Assembly: GCF_002744715.1 (NCBI RefSeq)
Contig: NZ_KZ319368.1
Location: 496,001 to 560,000 of the forward strand
DNA from: Marinobacter profundi
GTDB taxonomy: Bacteria; Pseudomonadota; Gammaproteobacteria; Pseudomonadales; Oleiphilaceae
Reading direction: 5' to 3'
DNA length: 64,000 nt
This document shows, piece by piece, positions 1-8,700 of this stretch. The notes under the pieces were generated by a model that saw only the letters and a list, made by a program, of their open reading frames with translations, was not told the origin of the DNA and made no database searches. Position numbers and translations under genes: made by a program. Positions within the stretch are counted from its first letter, which is position 1. Every line of letters begins with the position of its first letter.

Positions 1-576
1 GCCGCCAGTCGTCGGCGTGGCGTAAGCGGACCGGTAGGATACCTCTTCGCCACGATAGCGCAGGATGTGATTCCAGATCACTTCCAGGCCGTCACGGGGG
101 ATGGGAAACGGACTGGTGGTAATGGTATTGCGCACGCCGTTGCCATTCTCCAGCAACTCGGCCGTCAACGCGTTCTCGCGGAGCTGATCATAGACGCGCT
201 CAGGGTACGAGGCGGTACGGCGGGTCTGGAACACGGGCATGGTGTACGCTCCGCCGTATTGCTCCAGCATGGCAACGTGGCCATCAGTGAGGTACCGCCG
301 GTGCTCCCCCAGGTTGTCGCTGGTGATGACAAACAACGGCTTGTCACCCGGAAACGGATCGATCTCCACGTCACCCGGCTGCCAGCCGGCCGGCGGTGTC
401 GTCAGCCCTCCGGTCCAGGGGGGAATGGTACCGGCGTCATTGCCGGCCCGCTCTGCGCCAACGGGCGTCAGATCCGCCCCGAGCCTGGCCGCCTCGACCG
501 GCGGCACCTTCGCAGCCACTTCCCCGGCCACCAACAAGCCCGCCATGATGAATCCGGTAATTACCAATTTAGCCAT
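1..576 (-). CDS. DUF1329 family protein, N-terminal part (runs off the window)
   Basis: An open frame of 192 codons runs from an ATG at 576 to the left edge without a stop. The ATG is preceded by a GGAGG at the right spacing. The protein opens with a short hydrophobic signal-like stretch (ITGFIMAGLLVAG), then the motif AGTIPPWTGGL and a segment around GDKPLFVITSDN. These are typical of the DUF1329 (PF07044) family, secreted or outer-membrane-associated proteins with an LolA/B-like fold that usually sit beside DUF1302 proteins or RND exporters. The C-terminal half is outside the window, so completeness cannot be judged. Family call is from remembered motifs; the molecular function is unknown. 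Confidence 0.75.
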   Translation of the reverse strand, partial: MAKLVITGFIMAGLLVAGEVAAKVPPVEAARLGADLTPVGAERAGNDAGTIPPWTGGLTTPPAGWQPGDVEIDPFPGDKPLFVITSDNLGEHRRYLTDGHVAMLEQYGGAYTMPVFQTRRTASYPERVYDQLRENALTAELLENGNGVRNTITTSPFPIPRDGLEVIWNHILRYRGEEVSYRSAYATPTTGG

Positions 577-700
577 ACAGATTGCCTCCACTGGACACCC
601 GACTGCCAGTTGACGTTCGCGTCATTTTCGCCAAAACAGTACGAAAGGTGCGGTAACATTCAAAAACCGGGTGCTTATTTGCCTGAACCGGTATTCATAG

Positions 701-726
701 ACAAGAAACTTTTTGTAGTTTCTTGT
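701..726. repeat. Perfect 10-bp inverted repeat with a 6-nt loop
   Basis: ACAAGAAACT and AGTTTCTTGT flank the loop TTTTGT. The site lies in the 384-bp gene-free stretch 577-960 between the DUF1329 gene and the DUF6586 gene. It has no T-run after the stem, so it is not a standard terminator. It could be a protein-binding site or a cruciform; no role is assigned. Confidence 0.45.
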
Positions 727-740
727 GAGGAGGCTCCTCT

Positions 741-841
741 GGGACAGACCCAAGGTCAGTCCCTGCCGGTCCTCCGGACCATATGGCAGAATCTCAGGAC
801 CTCAGGCTGAAATCCCGGGGACTGACCTCGGGTCTGTCCCC
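741..841. repeat. Inverted pair of REP-like palindromes
   Basis: Positions 741-763 read GGGACAGACC-CAA-GGTCAGTCCC. Positions 817-841 carry the same element in the opposite orientation (GGGGACTGACC...GGTCTGTCCCC). Each copy is an imperfect palindrome and so has an orientation. Two copies facing each other resemble the BIME arrangement of REP elements mobilised by REP-associated tyrosine transposases. The same unit occurs at 43574, 44108, 50556, 51174, 59043 and 59084. The rest of 577-960 shows no supported coding sequence. Confidence 0.7.
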
Positions 842-960
842 TTTTTCTCCGGAGGTCAGGGGCGAGGTAGTCGAAGAATGCAGCATGGGGGGCGAATTTA
901 CGGAGGCGAAATGGTAGAATGCCGAATCATTGCACAGCAACATTTCCGTCAAGGTCCTCC

Positions 961-1437
961 ATGTCCTCACCGTGGCATACGCTGGTATCGCAAAAGCTTT
1001 TTCTGGCCAGAACCTTAGTGCAGCTCCAGCAACGCTGCGAACACGCCAGCGAGCGGGAAGCCACGTGTCAGGGCGCGATTGAGCTGGGGCTGCGAAGCCG
1101 GCAACTGATGCTGACCATGATCGCCGATCTGTACCAGCACCGTAAGGTGTACCCGGCGACGCTGGAGCAGTTGACCTCCCTGATCGGTGACGCCATGCCG
1201 GAAGTGGAGGAACTGCGGGGGCTTGCCGACAGCAGCGACTCCTGGTGGAGTCATCTGGCGCAACTTGAGCAGGCCCAGGCCAATCCGCCGGCCCGCAAGA
1301 AGACTGTTTCGGAAGACAATATCATCGCGGTTTCCGTGGACACTGGCCCCGACCGGTCTGCCCCGGCACTTGAGCGGACATTAAGCGCGATGAAAATGTT
1401 TGCTGATTCGCTAATGGAGCGGCATGGGGAGTGGTAA
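961..1437 (+). CDS. DUF6586-like conserved protein
   Basis: A 158-residue soluble, largely helical protein beginning MSSPWHTLVSQKLFLARTL. I chose the ATG at 961 over one at 919 because the conserved block (QKLFLAR.L...L) starts there and the preceding 14 residues look like untranslated leader. The fragment SWWSHLAQLE near residue 95-105 recalls the family found beside lexA-sulA in Pseudomonas. Function is unknown. It sits 43 bp before another small conserved gene and is probably co-transcribed with it. The family name is from memory. Confidence 0.7.
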   Translation: MSSPWHTLVSQKLFLARTLVQLQQRCEHASEREATCQGAIELGLRSRQLMLTMIADLYQHRKVYPATLEQLTSLIGDAMPEVEELRGLADSSDSWWSHLAQLEQAQANPPARKKTVSEDNIIAVSVDTGPDRSAPALERTLSAMKMFADSLMERHGEW

Positions 1438-1480
1438 TACCCTTCCCTGTCACGACACAGCTACGAACAAAGGTTAAAAC

Positions 1481-1741
1481 ATGTCACCGTCTTTTTTTGA
1501 GATTGTACAACTGAGTAACGGCGACTACGCTCTGCGCCGCATCGATGACGACAGCGCCCCACTGGTCCGGATTTCGTTTTCTTCGGAAGCCCGGGACATG
1601 ATGGATGACCGCGAACTCAACGTTGCCAAGGCCATGATTGCCGCCGGTATCGAAGCCGTCGGTAACGTCGCCCATGATATTGACTGGGAAGATGACGACG
1701 CCGAGCCCATCGACCTGCAGCCATCCTACACTCTGCACTGA
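1481..1741 (+). CDS. Small acidic conserved protein (PA3009-like)
   Basis: An 86-residue acidic protein starting MSPSFFEIVQLSNGDYALRR. It has a compact beta-rich N-terminus and an Asp/Glu-rich C-terminal tail (DIDWEDDDAEP). I recall a similar small protein beside lexA-sulA in Pseudomonas, so the synteny supports it being real. It lacks a signal peptide or membrane segment. Its 3' end is 8 bp from the end of sulA, which is convergent. No function is known to me. Confidence 0.7.
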   Translation: MSPSFFEIVQLSNGDYALRRIDDDSAPLVRISFSSEARDMMDDRELNVAKAMIAAGIEAVGNVAHDIDWEDDDAEPIDLQPSYTLH

Positions 1742-1748
1742 CGCTCAG

Positions 1749-2252
1749 TTAGCGCTGGCGCAACACCACACCGTGGCTGTTGCCCCTCGCCGAGGCCCGT
1801 TGCAGGGCCTCGAATGCGCCCCGCCCAAGTTTCGACGTCCACATCACCACCGCATGGCAGGTTCCGGCACTGAGCGCCCGCTCAGCGAGTTCCTGGGCCG
1901 GGTATTCGTCCGATGACCGCAGTACGAGAATCTCGCCGGCGATAATGCCGTGCATCTTCTGCCACTTGCTGACCAGCGCCTGGGGCGGATCAATCCACGC
2001 CAGCCAGCGCTTCTCCTGGTTCAGCTGGGTTAGCATGGGCAACAACAACTGGAAGTTCTCCACCTGACCTTCAGGCAGTATGATCTCTGTGACGTTGCCT
2101 TCCGACAAGGGCTCTGCAACCTGCCTTTGCGCCCCGGCATCACGGACACGGACTGAACCCAGCACACGGTCCCCGACAGACAGGGCCGGCTCTGCCTGGC
2201 CAAGACCAAAGGATGAATGCACCAGGTTCTGGTTAAAGCTGAGTTGTTCCAT
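1749..2252 (-). CDS. sulA: SOS-induced cell division inhibitor SulA
   Basis: SulA blocks cytokinesis after DNA damage by sequestering FtsZ in the cytoplasm. This 167-residue protein carries the RecA-fold-like SulA core: the central stretch EKRWLAWIDPPQ, then AGEILVLRSS, and the C-terminal HAVVMWTSKLGRGAFEALQRA, all typical of the Pseudomonas-type family. Of two adjacent ATGs, the one at 2252 has GGAGG about 5 nt upstream; the other (2255) is only 2 nt from it. The gene follows lexA on the same strand after a 95-bp gap with no LexA box of its own, so SOS control probably comes through the lexA promoter. Confidence 0.9.
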   Translation of the reverse strand: MEQLSFNQNLVHSSFGLGQAEPALSVGDRVLGSVRVRDAGAQRQVAEPLSEGNVTEIILPEGQVENFQLLLPMLTQLNQEKRWLAWIDPPQALVSKWQKMHGIIAGEILVLRSSDEYPAQELAERALSAGTCHAVVMWTSKLGRGAFEALQRASARGNSHGVVLRQR

Positions 2253-2347
2253 CATTGCCTCCCAATCTTATCCCGTAAGCGCCCTGCCCGATCCGCATAC
2301 CCGCCGGCCAGACCGGCAGGCAGGCAGGCACCGTCACCGCCGACCGT

Positions 2348-2959
2348 TCAGTGGAGTTCCGACCGCCGGATGACCCCGACGCCCAACCCTTCGATATGCA
2401 ACTCCTGCTCCCGCAGATCCACCTCGATGGGGGCGAAGTCTTCGTTTTCTGCGATCAGTAACACCTTGCTACCCTCACGACGGAATCGCTTCACCGTCAC
2501 CTCATCACCGACCCGTGCCACCACCACCTGGCCATTGTGAACGTCCTGGGTGCTGTGAACGGCCAGCAGATCGCCGTCCAGAATGCCGATGTTCTTCATA
2601 CTCATGCCACGAACACGTAACAGATAATCTGCTGACGGCGAGAAAAAGTCCGGCTGCAGGGTGCAGTGGTCCTCGATGTGTTCCTGGGCCAGAATCGGGC
2701 TACCCGCCGCAACCTGGCCGATGACCGGCAGACCGAGATCGGCTTCCGCCTCGGGCAGGCGGATACCGCGGCTGGCGCCGGGCACCATTTCTATCGCACC
2801 CTTGCGCGCCAACGCCCGGAGATGCTCCTCTGCCGCGTTGGCAGAACGGAAGCCCAGCTCGGTGGCGATTTCGGCGCGGGTGGGCGGGTACCCGGTTTCG
2901 TCGACGTAACGACGGATAACGTCCAGTACCTGGCTTTGGCGAGCGGTTAGTTTCATCAT
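2348..2959 (-). CDS. lexA: LexA repressor, SOS regulator
   Basis: LexA represses SOS genes and cleaves itself when bound to RecA filaments. The N-terminal winged helix ([18 protein letters not shown] through [13 protein letters not shown]) is followed by the self-cleavage site Ala-Gly in GQVAAGSP. The S24 peptidase core has the nucleophile Ser in RGMSMKN and the general-base Lys in VTVKRF. Two consecutive ATGs (2959 and 2956) follow an AGGATCAGGA sequence; either gives 202-203 residues, the usual length. A LexA box lies immediately upstream, which implies autorepression. sulA follows in the same direction. Confidence 0.97.
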   Translation of the reverse strand: MMKLTARQSQVLDVIRRYVDETGYPPTRAEIATELGFRSANAAEEHLRALARKGAIEMVPGASRGIRLPEAEADLGLPVIGQVAAGSPILAQEHIEDHCTLQPDFFSPSADYLLRVRGMSMKNIGILDGDLLAVHSTQDVHNGQVVVARVGDEVTVKRFRREGSKVLLIAENEDFAPIEVDLREQELHIEGLGVGVIRRSELH

Positions 2960-2967
2960 TCCTGATC

Positions 2968-2983
2968 CTGTTTTTTTATACAG
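2968..2983 (-). promoter_or_regulatory. LexA-binding site (SOS box)
   Basis: The minus strand reads CTG-TATAAAAAAA-CAG, a match to the CTG-N10-CAG SOS box with an AT-rich spacer. It sits 9 nt before the lexA start and just downstream of the -10 element, where bound LexA would block transcription. A second half-site (TATATACAG on the plus strand, 2993-3001) lies nearby but lacks a good partner. Confidence 0.85.
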
Positions 2984-2990
2984 TGATTTG

Positions 2991-3019
2991 ACTATATACA
3001 GTGTTTTATCCAGTGTAAA
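2991..3019 (-). promoter_or_regulatory. lexA-sulA promoter
   Basis: On the minus strand a -35 TTTACA (3014-3019) is followed, after exactly 17 nt, by a -10 TATAGT (2991-2996). The predicted start point near 2984 coincides with the SOS box, as expected for an autoregulated lexA promoter. Confidence 0.7.
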
Positions 3020-3072
3020 GCAGACAACCACTTTTTCTGGTAGGGTTAGTCAGACACCTCAGGAGGGCATGG

Positions 3073-4089
3073 ATGACATCAGCCAGACGATGCCGGCTGC
3101 CGGATATCAGCCGAACCCGGGATACCACTACCGGAACCAGCCGCGAGCGGCGGGTGGGCGTGGAAATCGAGCTGTCCGGATTGGGCTACGATGAACTGGT
3201 GACGCTGTGTGCGCAGTTACTGGAAGGCGAGCCCCGCCTGACATCCCGTTACGTGACCTCGCTGAAAACCGCGCTGGGCGAATTCACGGTTGAGCTGGAC
3301 TCCGACCCGGTCAAGGAGCTCGACCTGCAGGACGAACGCCTGCCGGAGTCCATCCGCGAGCTGGGCGGTCATGCCATGACCGTCATTGACGCCGCCGCCG
3401 AGAAACTGGTTCCTCTGGAAATCGTCTCACCCCCCATTCCGCTGTCCCGACTCGAGCAGATTGAAACGCTCTGCGACAGTCTCCGTGAGGCGGGCGCCCT
3501 GGGCAGCCGAGAAGCCGTCTATTACGCCTTCGGGCTGCAACTGAACCCCGAGTTACCGGATCTCGACCCGGCAACCCTGGTGCGCTACCTGCAGGGTTTT
3601 GCGGCGCTTTACGACTGGCTCAAGGCGCGCCACCAGCTGGATATCAGCCGCAAGCTGACCAGCTACATCGAACCCTGGGACAGCCAGTACACCGATCGGC
3701 TGGTGGCAAAGGACTATTCTCCGGACATGGCTCGGCTGATGTCCGACTACCTGACCGCGAATCCCTCCCGCAATCACGCCCTCGACCTGTTGCCGCTGTT
3801 CGCGCATCTCGACAGCGATCTGCTGGCCCGCCATGTCCGGGATTCCCGGGTCAAACCCCGTCCAACCCTGCACTACCGGCTGCCGGACTGCGACATTGAC
3901 AATCCCCGGTGGCACTTTTCACAGGTCTGGAATGACTGGGTCGTACTGGAGCAACTGGTCAGCCGCCCCGACGATCTGCAGGCTTTGCTGGAACGGTTCC
4001 GGGCAAGCCGCAAACTCAGCTTCCACAACCTGACCCACAGCTGGACAGACGAGTGTCAGCAATGGCTTCGCAGCAAAGGTTATATCTGA
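3073..4089 (+). CDS. Putative amidoligase (Amidoligase_2, PF12224-like)
   Basis: A 338-residue protein whose region from about residue 27 (RRVGVEIELSG) has the entry motif of the glutamine-synthetase-like R-amidoligase family, where GVEIE supplies metal/ATP-binding acids. Further family-like blocks are FTVELDSDP, EIVSPPIPL and the HFSQVW segment. Such enzymes are predicted to form amide bonds on peptides or small metabolites with ATP. AGGAGG at 3061-3066 fixes the ATG at 3073. It ends 3 bp before a C26 glutaminase gene, a partner known to accompany this family in many proteobacteria. Substrate is unknown. Confidence 0.8.
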   Translation: MTSARRCRLPDISRTRDTTTGTSRERRVGVEIELSGLGYDELVTLCAQLLEGEPRLTSRYVTSLKTALGEFTVELDSDPVKELDLQDERLPESIRELGGHAMTVIDAAAEKLVPLEIVSPPIPLSRLEQIETLCDSLREAGALGSREAVYYAFGLQLNPELPDLDPATLVRYLQGFAALYDWLKARHQLDISRKLTSYIEPWDSQYTDRLVAKDYSPDMARLMSDYLTANPSRNHALDLLPLFAHLDSDLLARHVRDSRVKPRPTLHYRLPDCDIDNPRWHFSQVWNDWVVLEQLVSRPDDLQALLERFRASRKLSFHNLTHSWTDECQQWLRSKGYI

Positions 4090-4092
4090 GGC

Positions 4093-4863
4093 ATGTCGAC
4101 TTCCGAGGGCTACCCTGACCGGAATGCCAGCCCGAGCCCCGACCCGGGCGTCAACGAGGCTCCCGGGCTCACCATCGGGATCAGCGGCCCGTCGCGACGC
4201 AGCCTGCCACACCGGCTGATTGCGCTGGCCCTGCATCTGTATGGCGCGCGCACCTTCTATATCTCTCCGGGCAGCCATACCGACGTCTCCCTGCTAGACG
4301 GTATTGTTTTGTCCGGCGGCAGCCACGTACACCCACAACTCTATGGTGAGCAACCCCGGGTTACCGCCAGCTACGACCAGCAACGGGACGAAACTGACTG
4401 GCAACTGCTGGCGCAAGCGGAAGTATACGGGCTGCCGGTACTGGGAATCTGCCGCGGCGCCCAGCTGATCAACGTGTTCCGGGGCGGCTCGCTGTGCCAG
4501 AACGTGACACCATTGCGGGTGCATACCCGCCATCGCCCCCTGCTACTGCCATTACAGACCGTGCGGCTGGTACAGACCAGCCGACTGGGGCGACTGATGG
4601 CCGCGAGGTCGATCGGCGCAAACCGGATTCACAGCCAGGCAATCAGGCTACTGGGGCGGCATCTTCAGGTGGTGGCACTGGATAACGACCTGTTTGTCCA
4701 GGCCGTGGAGAACACCCGGGGACAATGGCTCCTGGGCGTCCAGTGGCACCCGGAGTACCTGCTCTACCACCGCGGCCACCGGCGGATATTCCGCGGCTTT
4801 GTGCAGGCCGCCAGCGCCCGCAAACGGATCAGACTGGCAGGTGACGACGCAACACCGCCTTGA
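4093..4863 (+). CDS. Gamma-glutamyl-gamma-aminobutyrate hydrolase family (peptidase C26)
   Basis: A 256-residue class I glutamine amidotransferase-like enzyme. The nucleophile elbow GICRGAQLINV holds the catalytic Cys, and the C-terminal GVQWHPEYLLY supplies the His and Glu of the triad. GIVLSGGSHVHPQLY is the oxyanion-loop region. Relatives hydrolyse gamma-glutamyl amides (PuuD type). Placement 3 bp after the amidoligase suggests that one enzyme makes and the other removes or feeds a gamma-glutamyl or similar amide bond; this pairing is an inference. The first ~25 residues are Pro/Ser-rich and likely disordered. Confidence 0.85.
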   Translation: MSTSEGYPDRNASPSPDPGVNEAPGLTIGISGPSRRSLPHRLIALALHLYGARTFYISPGSHTDVSLLDGIVLSGGSHVHPQLYGEQPRVTASYDQQRDETDWQLLAQAEVYGLPVLGICRGAQLINVFRGGSLCQNVTPLRVHTRHRPLLLPLQTVRLVQTSRLGRLMAARSIGANRIHSQAIRLLGRHLQVVALDNDLFVQAVENTRGQWLLGVQWHPEYLLYHRGHRRIFRGFVQAASARKRIRLAGDDATPP

Positions 4864-5029
4864 TCAGCTGGACCTCGCGGGCATCGTCCGGCAGCGACTG
4901 CAGGTATCGCTCACTCCAGTCTTTAAGTTGCTGGCGAGTTGTCACATTATGGGGCTCCACCCCGGTCAGGCGGCGAAGGATATCCCGCTCCCGGGTGGTT
5001 AATCGGACTTGTTCATCGTATATCAGCAT
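4829..5029 (-). CDS. Small hypothetical protein, 66 residues
   Basis: A short frame starting MLIYDEQVRLTTRERDILRR, soluble, charged and predicted helical, with a helix-turn-helix-like pattern (RERDILRRLTGVEPHNVTTRQQL). An AGGT precedes the ATG at 5029. Its 3' end overlaps the convergent C26 gene by 35 bp and it diverges from the SIMPL gene 12 bp away. The protein-like composition supports it, but I do not recognise it and homologues were not checked. Confidence 0.5.
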   Translation of the reverse strand: MLIYDEQVRLTTRERDILRRLTGVEPHNVTTRQQLKDWSERYLQSLPDDAREVQLIKAVLRRHLPV

Positions 5030-5041
5030 GGAGACCTGCAA

Positions 5042-5752
5042 ATGCCCGGCACCCTCACAAAATCCCTGCGCGCAGCCCACACGCTCGCTATCGTAGCAGC
5101 GGCCGCCGCCCTCACCTTCCCGGTAGCTGCCCAGGCCGGAGAAGTCAGCCTGAACGGAGAAGGTTCGGTGCAGTATACGCCAGACAGCGCCAGGCTGCAG
5201 TTTACCGCCACGGCCGAGCACCCGCTGGCGGCACGGGCCACCGAACAGGTCAATGACCTGATGGCGCGCTGGCGCCAGGCCACCACCGACCTGCGCCCGC
5301 AACTGAATGACTACAGCGACGCCATGCTGAACCTGTACAGTCGCAATCTGCCGGCACCGGAGCGGGGGCAGCCCGGTACCAGCGTGGCGGTCGCCTCCCA
5401 GACCGTGAGCTTTTCCATCAGTGACCTCGCCCTGCTCAACCCGTTGCTGGAACAGGCCCAGGCGCTGGGGCTGAATTATCATCTCGGGCCGCAGCAGTTC
5501 TATCACTCCGACGAGCAGGCCTTGCAGCAGCAAGCCCTGGCCCGAGCCATCGCTGACGCCCGCACTCGCTGCCAGTTCGTTGCCGAACAGCTGGAGATGA
5601 GCTGTGGCGACGTCAAGACCATCAACATCAATGGCGGCTTCCGTCCGGTTCCGATGATGATGGCCGAAGCCAAGGCCGCCGGAGATGCGGTCTCCAGTGT
5701 CGGCCCACGGGAACTGACCGCCAGCGTCAGTGCCACCTTCGAGCTGAACTGA
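5042..5752 (+). CDS. SIMPL-domain (DUF541) periplasmic protein
   Basis: 236 residues with a clear signal peptide ending in VAAQAGEVS, so it is exported to the periplasm. The mature part begins with SLNGEGSVQYTPDSARLQF, the usual first strand of the SIMPL/DUF541 (YggE-type) fold, and ends with the typical ELTASVSATFEL strand. YggE homologues form periplasmic oligomers linked to stress tolerance; the biochemical role is unknown. The ATG at 5042 is chosen because the signal peptide starts there. It converges on tamB with 6 bp between. Confidence 0.88.
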   Translation: MPGTLTKSLRAAHTLAIVAAAAALTFPVAAQAGEVSLNGEGSVQYTPDSARLQFTATAEHPLAARATEQVNDLMARWRQATTDLRPQLNDYSDAMLNLYSRNLPAPERGQPGTSVAVASQTVSFSISDLALLNPLLEQAQALGLNYHLGPQQFYHSDEQALQQQALARAIADARTRCQFVAEQLEMSCGDVKTININGGFRPVPMMMAEAKAAGDAVSSVGPRELTASVSATFELN

Positions 5753-5758
5753 TCCCGG

Positions 5759-8700
5759 TCAGAAGTCCCGGGTGTAGAAAATATCCAGGGAGGCCGCCAG
5801 CCCGCTGGCCGCCTCCAGGTAAAAGTACCGGCCCAGGTCATAGCGAATGGCGATGGTGGTGATTGGCTCAAACACTCCGACCCCGTAGCGGACACTGAGG
5901 TCTTCAGTGATGTAGCCACTGGCAACCACCGACGTCTGCTCTCCCGAGCCCTCTGCCTCCAGGATCAGGTTCTGGATGCCGAACTCCTCGCCGATACCCT
6001 GGGTTATCTTGCTGGTCTGGGTCAGGCCGAGGGACAGCGCTGCGCGGCTCATCTGCCCCTGGTCGCCCTGGCTGCGTAACGGCCGGCCCAGGATTACGTA
6101 AGCCAACGCCTCACTCTGGGGCATCGGTGGCTCGGAAAACACCTCGGTCTCCGGCGCCGTGGCTGGCCCGCTGAGCCGGATACCGGCGGTGACCGTATCC
6201 ACCTTGCGCACCGCCTCGATATCGAGATAGGGCAGATCCACCGCGCCGACAAACACCAGCCGCGCCCGCCGCAGCTCCAGTTCCTGGCCATACGCCTCGT
6301 AATGGCCATTGACCAGCTGCAACGAACCCCGGGTATCCATGTCGTTGCCGATTCGCAGGGTCCCCTCAAGTTCACCGGTGACACCGAAACCGGAAAACGT
6401 TACCTCATCCTCGCCGACTACCACGGTGACATCCATTTTCAGGGCACGCACCGCCGGTTCCTCCCGCTCGACCCCGACAATCACTTCATCCTCGGATACC
6501 GCAACCGCCTGCTCCGGAAGTTCGCGAATTTCAATACTGCCCCGCGGCACATCGACCCGCCCGGACACACTCAGGTCACCATCGGCAAACAGAATGGTCA
6601 GGTCCGGCGCCATCTCCAGCCTCGCATAGGGTTCGTAGGCAAAGGGAACGCGGGCACCCTTCAGCTTGACCTCTGCAGTGGGAGACTGCTGCCAGTCAAA
6701 GGTGCCGCCGAGGGTGCCGCCACCACGCTCGTTACTCTTCCAGCGACCGCTCAGGTCGGCGCGGTAACCCTGCAGCTCGAGCTCCAGGACCAGCTCTTCG
6801 AAAGGCACCGGCACCCGCGGATCCATCACCCGGCCATCCGCAAGCACCAGCTCGCCATATACCGCGGGCTTCATCAGTGGCCCGGTAATTCGACCCTGGC
6901 CACTGATCGTCCCCGTCAACTCGTCCAACCCCACGAAGGCATTGGCCACCGCCAGGTCGAGGCCATCAAGGCGGAAGCTGCCATCCAGCTCCCGGGTTTG
7001 CGAGCGGGGATCCAGGCTGACGGTCGTTTCAAAATCACCCAGTTCCGGCCCCGCGAGATTGACCATCAGGGTCGCCAGTTCCGGTTCAAGCCGTACCCGG
7101 GTTTCCAGCCGGTCGTAAGCAAGGGCCTGCCAGTCGCCCTGCACCAGCACCTCGACCTCGCCGGCGCCGGTACTCAGCACCAGTTCGCCATCCGGCCCCT
7201 GCGGTGTCATGGCAAGGCTGAACTCCCCGTTAATCAGTGCCTGCCAGCGCAATCCGGGAGGCATCAGCGGCGCCAGCGCCTCCGTGGGGAACTGGTCAAG
7301 CCGATAGGCCAGGGTTTGTTGCGGCAGCAGAATCTGGTCATCGGCACACAACGAACTCTGCTGCCATCGCCAGCAATGGGCGCCGAAGGTAAGTGACGGA
7401 CCGGCACCTTCCGGACCGTCCGTTGCACCCTCCTTTGCACCCTCCATCACAAAATCCAGGTTCGCCGGCGCCACCAACCGCCACTGCTGATCCTGCTCGG
7501 GCACGACCAGTTCGCCACGGGCCAGCGCGCCGGACCAGGCCGTCATGGCGTCGTTCAGAGCCCCGGCAAAGCCCAGTTCGACACGGGCGTCGTCGTGAAG
7601 CGCCCGGATGTCCAGCGTGTGATCTGCCGGGTTGCCCGCGAGCTTGACGGCCAGTTCGGCAAGCTGCTGGCCGGCGCTCTCGATTTGCCGGGCCCGGACG
7701 TCCACCTCAACGGTCCGGTTATTGGCCAGGCTGCCAGTAACGTCCAGGTCGGTGATCGCCAGGCTGTCCTGCCACTCAAGCCCGCGCCCCTGCAGACGAA
7801 CCTCACCATTGGGCTGTTGCGGTGTGCCGGATAGCTGCAGCGACCCGTTCATCCGGCCGCCCAGGCCTGCCAGGAACAGTTGCGGAGAAGGCAGGTCCAG
7901 TTCCAGTGCCGCCGCCAGCTGCTCCCCCCAACGCCCGCTACCGGTCACGCGGTTATCTGCCACGGTGACCTCTGCGCCCGCCAGCTGCCAGCTGCCGTCA
8001 GCGGCTACCAGCTCACCCTTGGCCGCCGCGGGCTTGCCTTGCCAGGTTCCGTCAATGGCCCAGCTCGCGGTCAGCTCCGGACTTGCCGGATCGGTAAGCC
8101 GGCCTTCGGAGCGGATCTCGCCACTGAGCTTCGACTCCAGCACCGGCAACCAGAAACCGGGATTAAAGTCATCAAGGCCCAACTGCGCCTGCCAGCTCAG
8201 CGGCCCGGCAAAGCCAAGTTCGCCCTGCCCGCTGAGCTCACCGGCTCCGGAACTTATGGTCAGTTGCGACAGCGTGACCGACGCCATGTCTCCGGTCAGC
8301 TCGGACGCCAGGCTGGCATCGCCCAGTGGCCCGCTGACACCGGCCTGCAGGCTGGCGTCATAGCGGCCGTCCCGGTAGCGGGCATTGCCCGTTAACGTCT
8401 CCAGCACGACCGGCGGAGCAGCGAGGTCCGGCAGCAGGCCGTACCAGGGAAACCCCGTCATTGCCACACGGGCATCTGCCTGCAGGCCAGCGCTCCAGCT
8501 GATGTCCCCGGCAACCCGGAGCTCACCCGGCCCGGAGGCACCATCTTCGCCAGCGGCTGCCGCAGCGGTCCTGTCGGCCGCCAGTTGCAGCGTCAGGTCG
8601 GTAACCCCCGACGTGGTAAGGTGGCCGGTCAAGGTGGTGGCCACCGGCCCGGTAGTGGCCGGCAAACGGGCGGTACTGCGAGTACGGAAACCGCTGTCGA

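Noticed and set aside
725..1018. 97-codon plus-strand frame through the REP pair
   Set aside because: It runs through two palindromes and into the DUF6586 gene in another frame, with no protein-like pattern.
2256..2347. Possible terminator or LexA box between lexA and sulA
   Set aside because: The GCCGGCCAGACCGGC stem has no T-run, and no CTG-N10-CAG site is present.
6302..7396. 364-codon open frame on the plus strand inside tamB
   Set aside because: Antisense shadow of a GC-rich gene; composition is Arg/His/Gln-rich without recognisable motifs, and tamB is well supported on the other strand.
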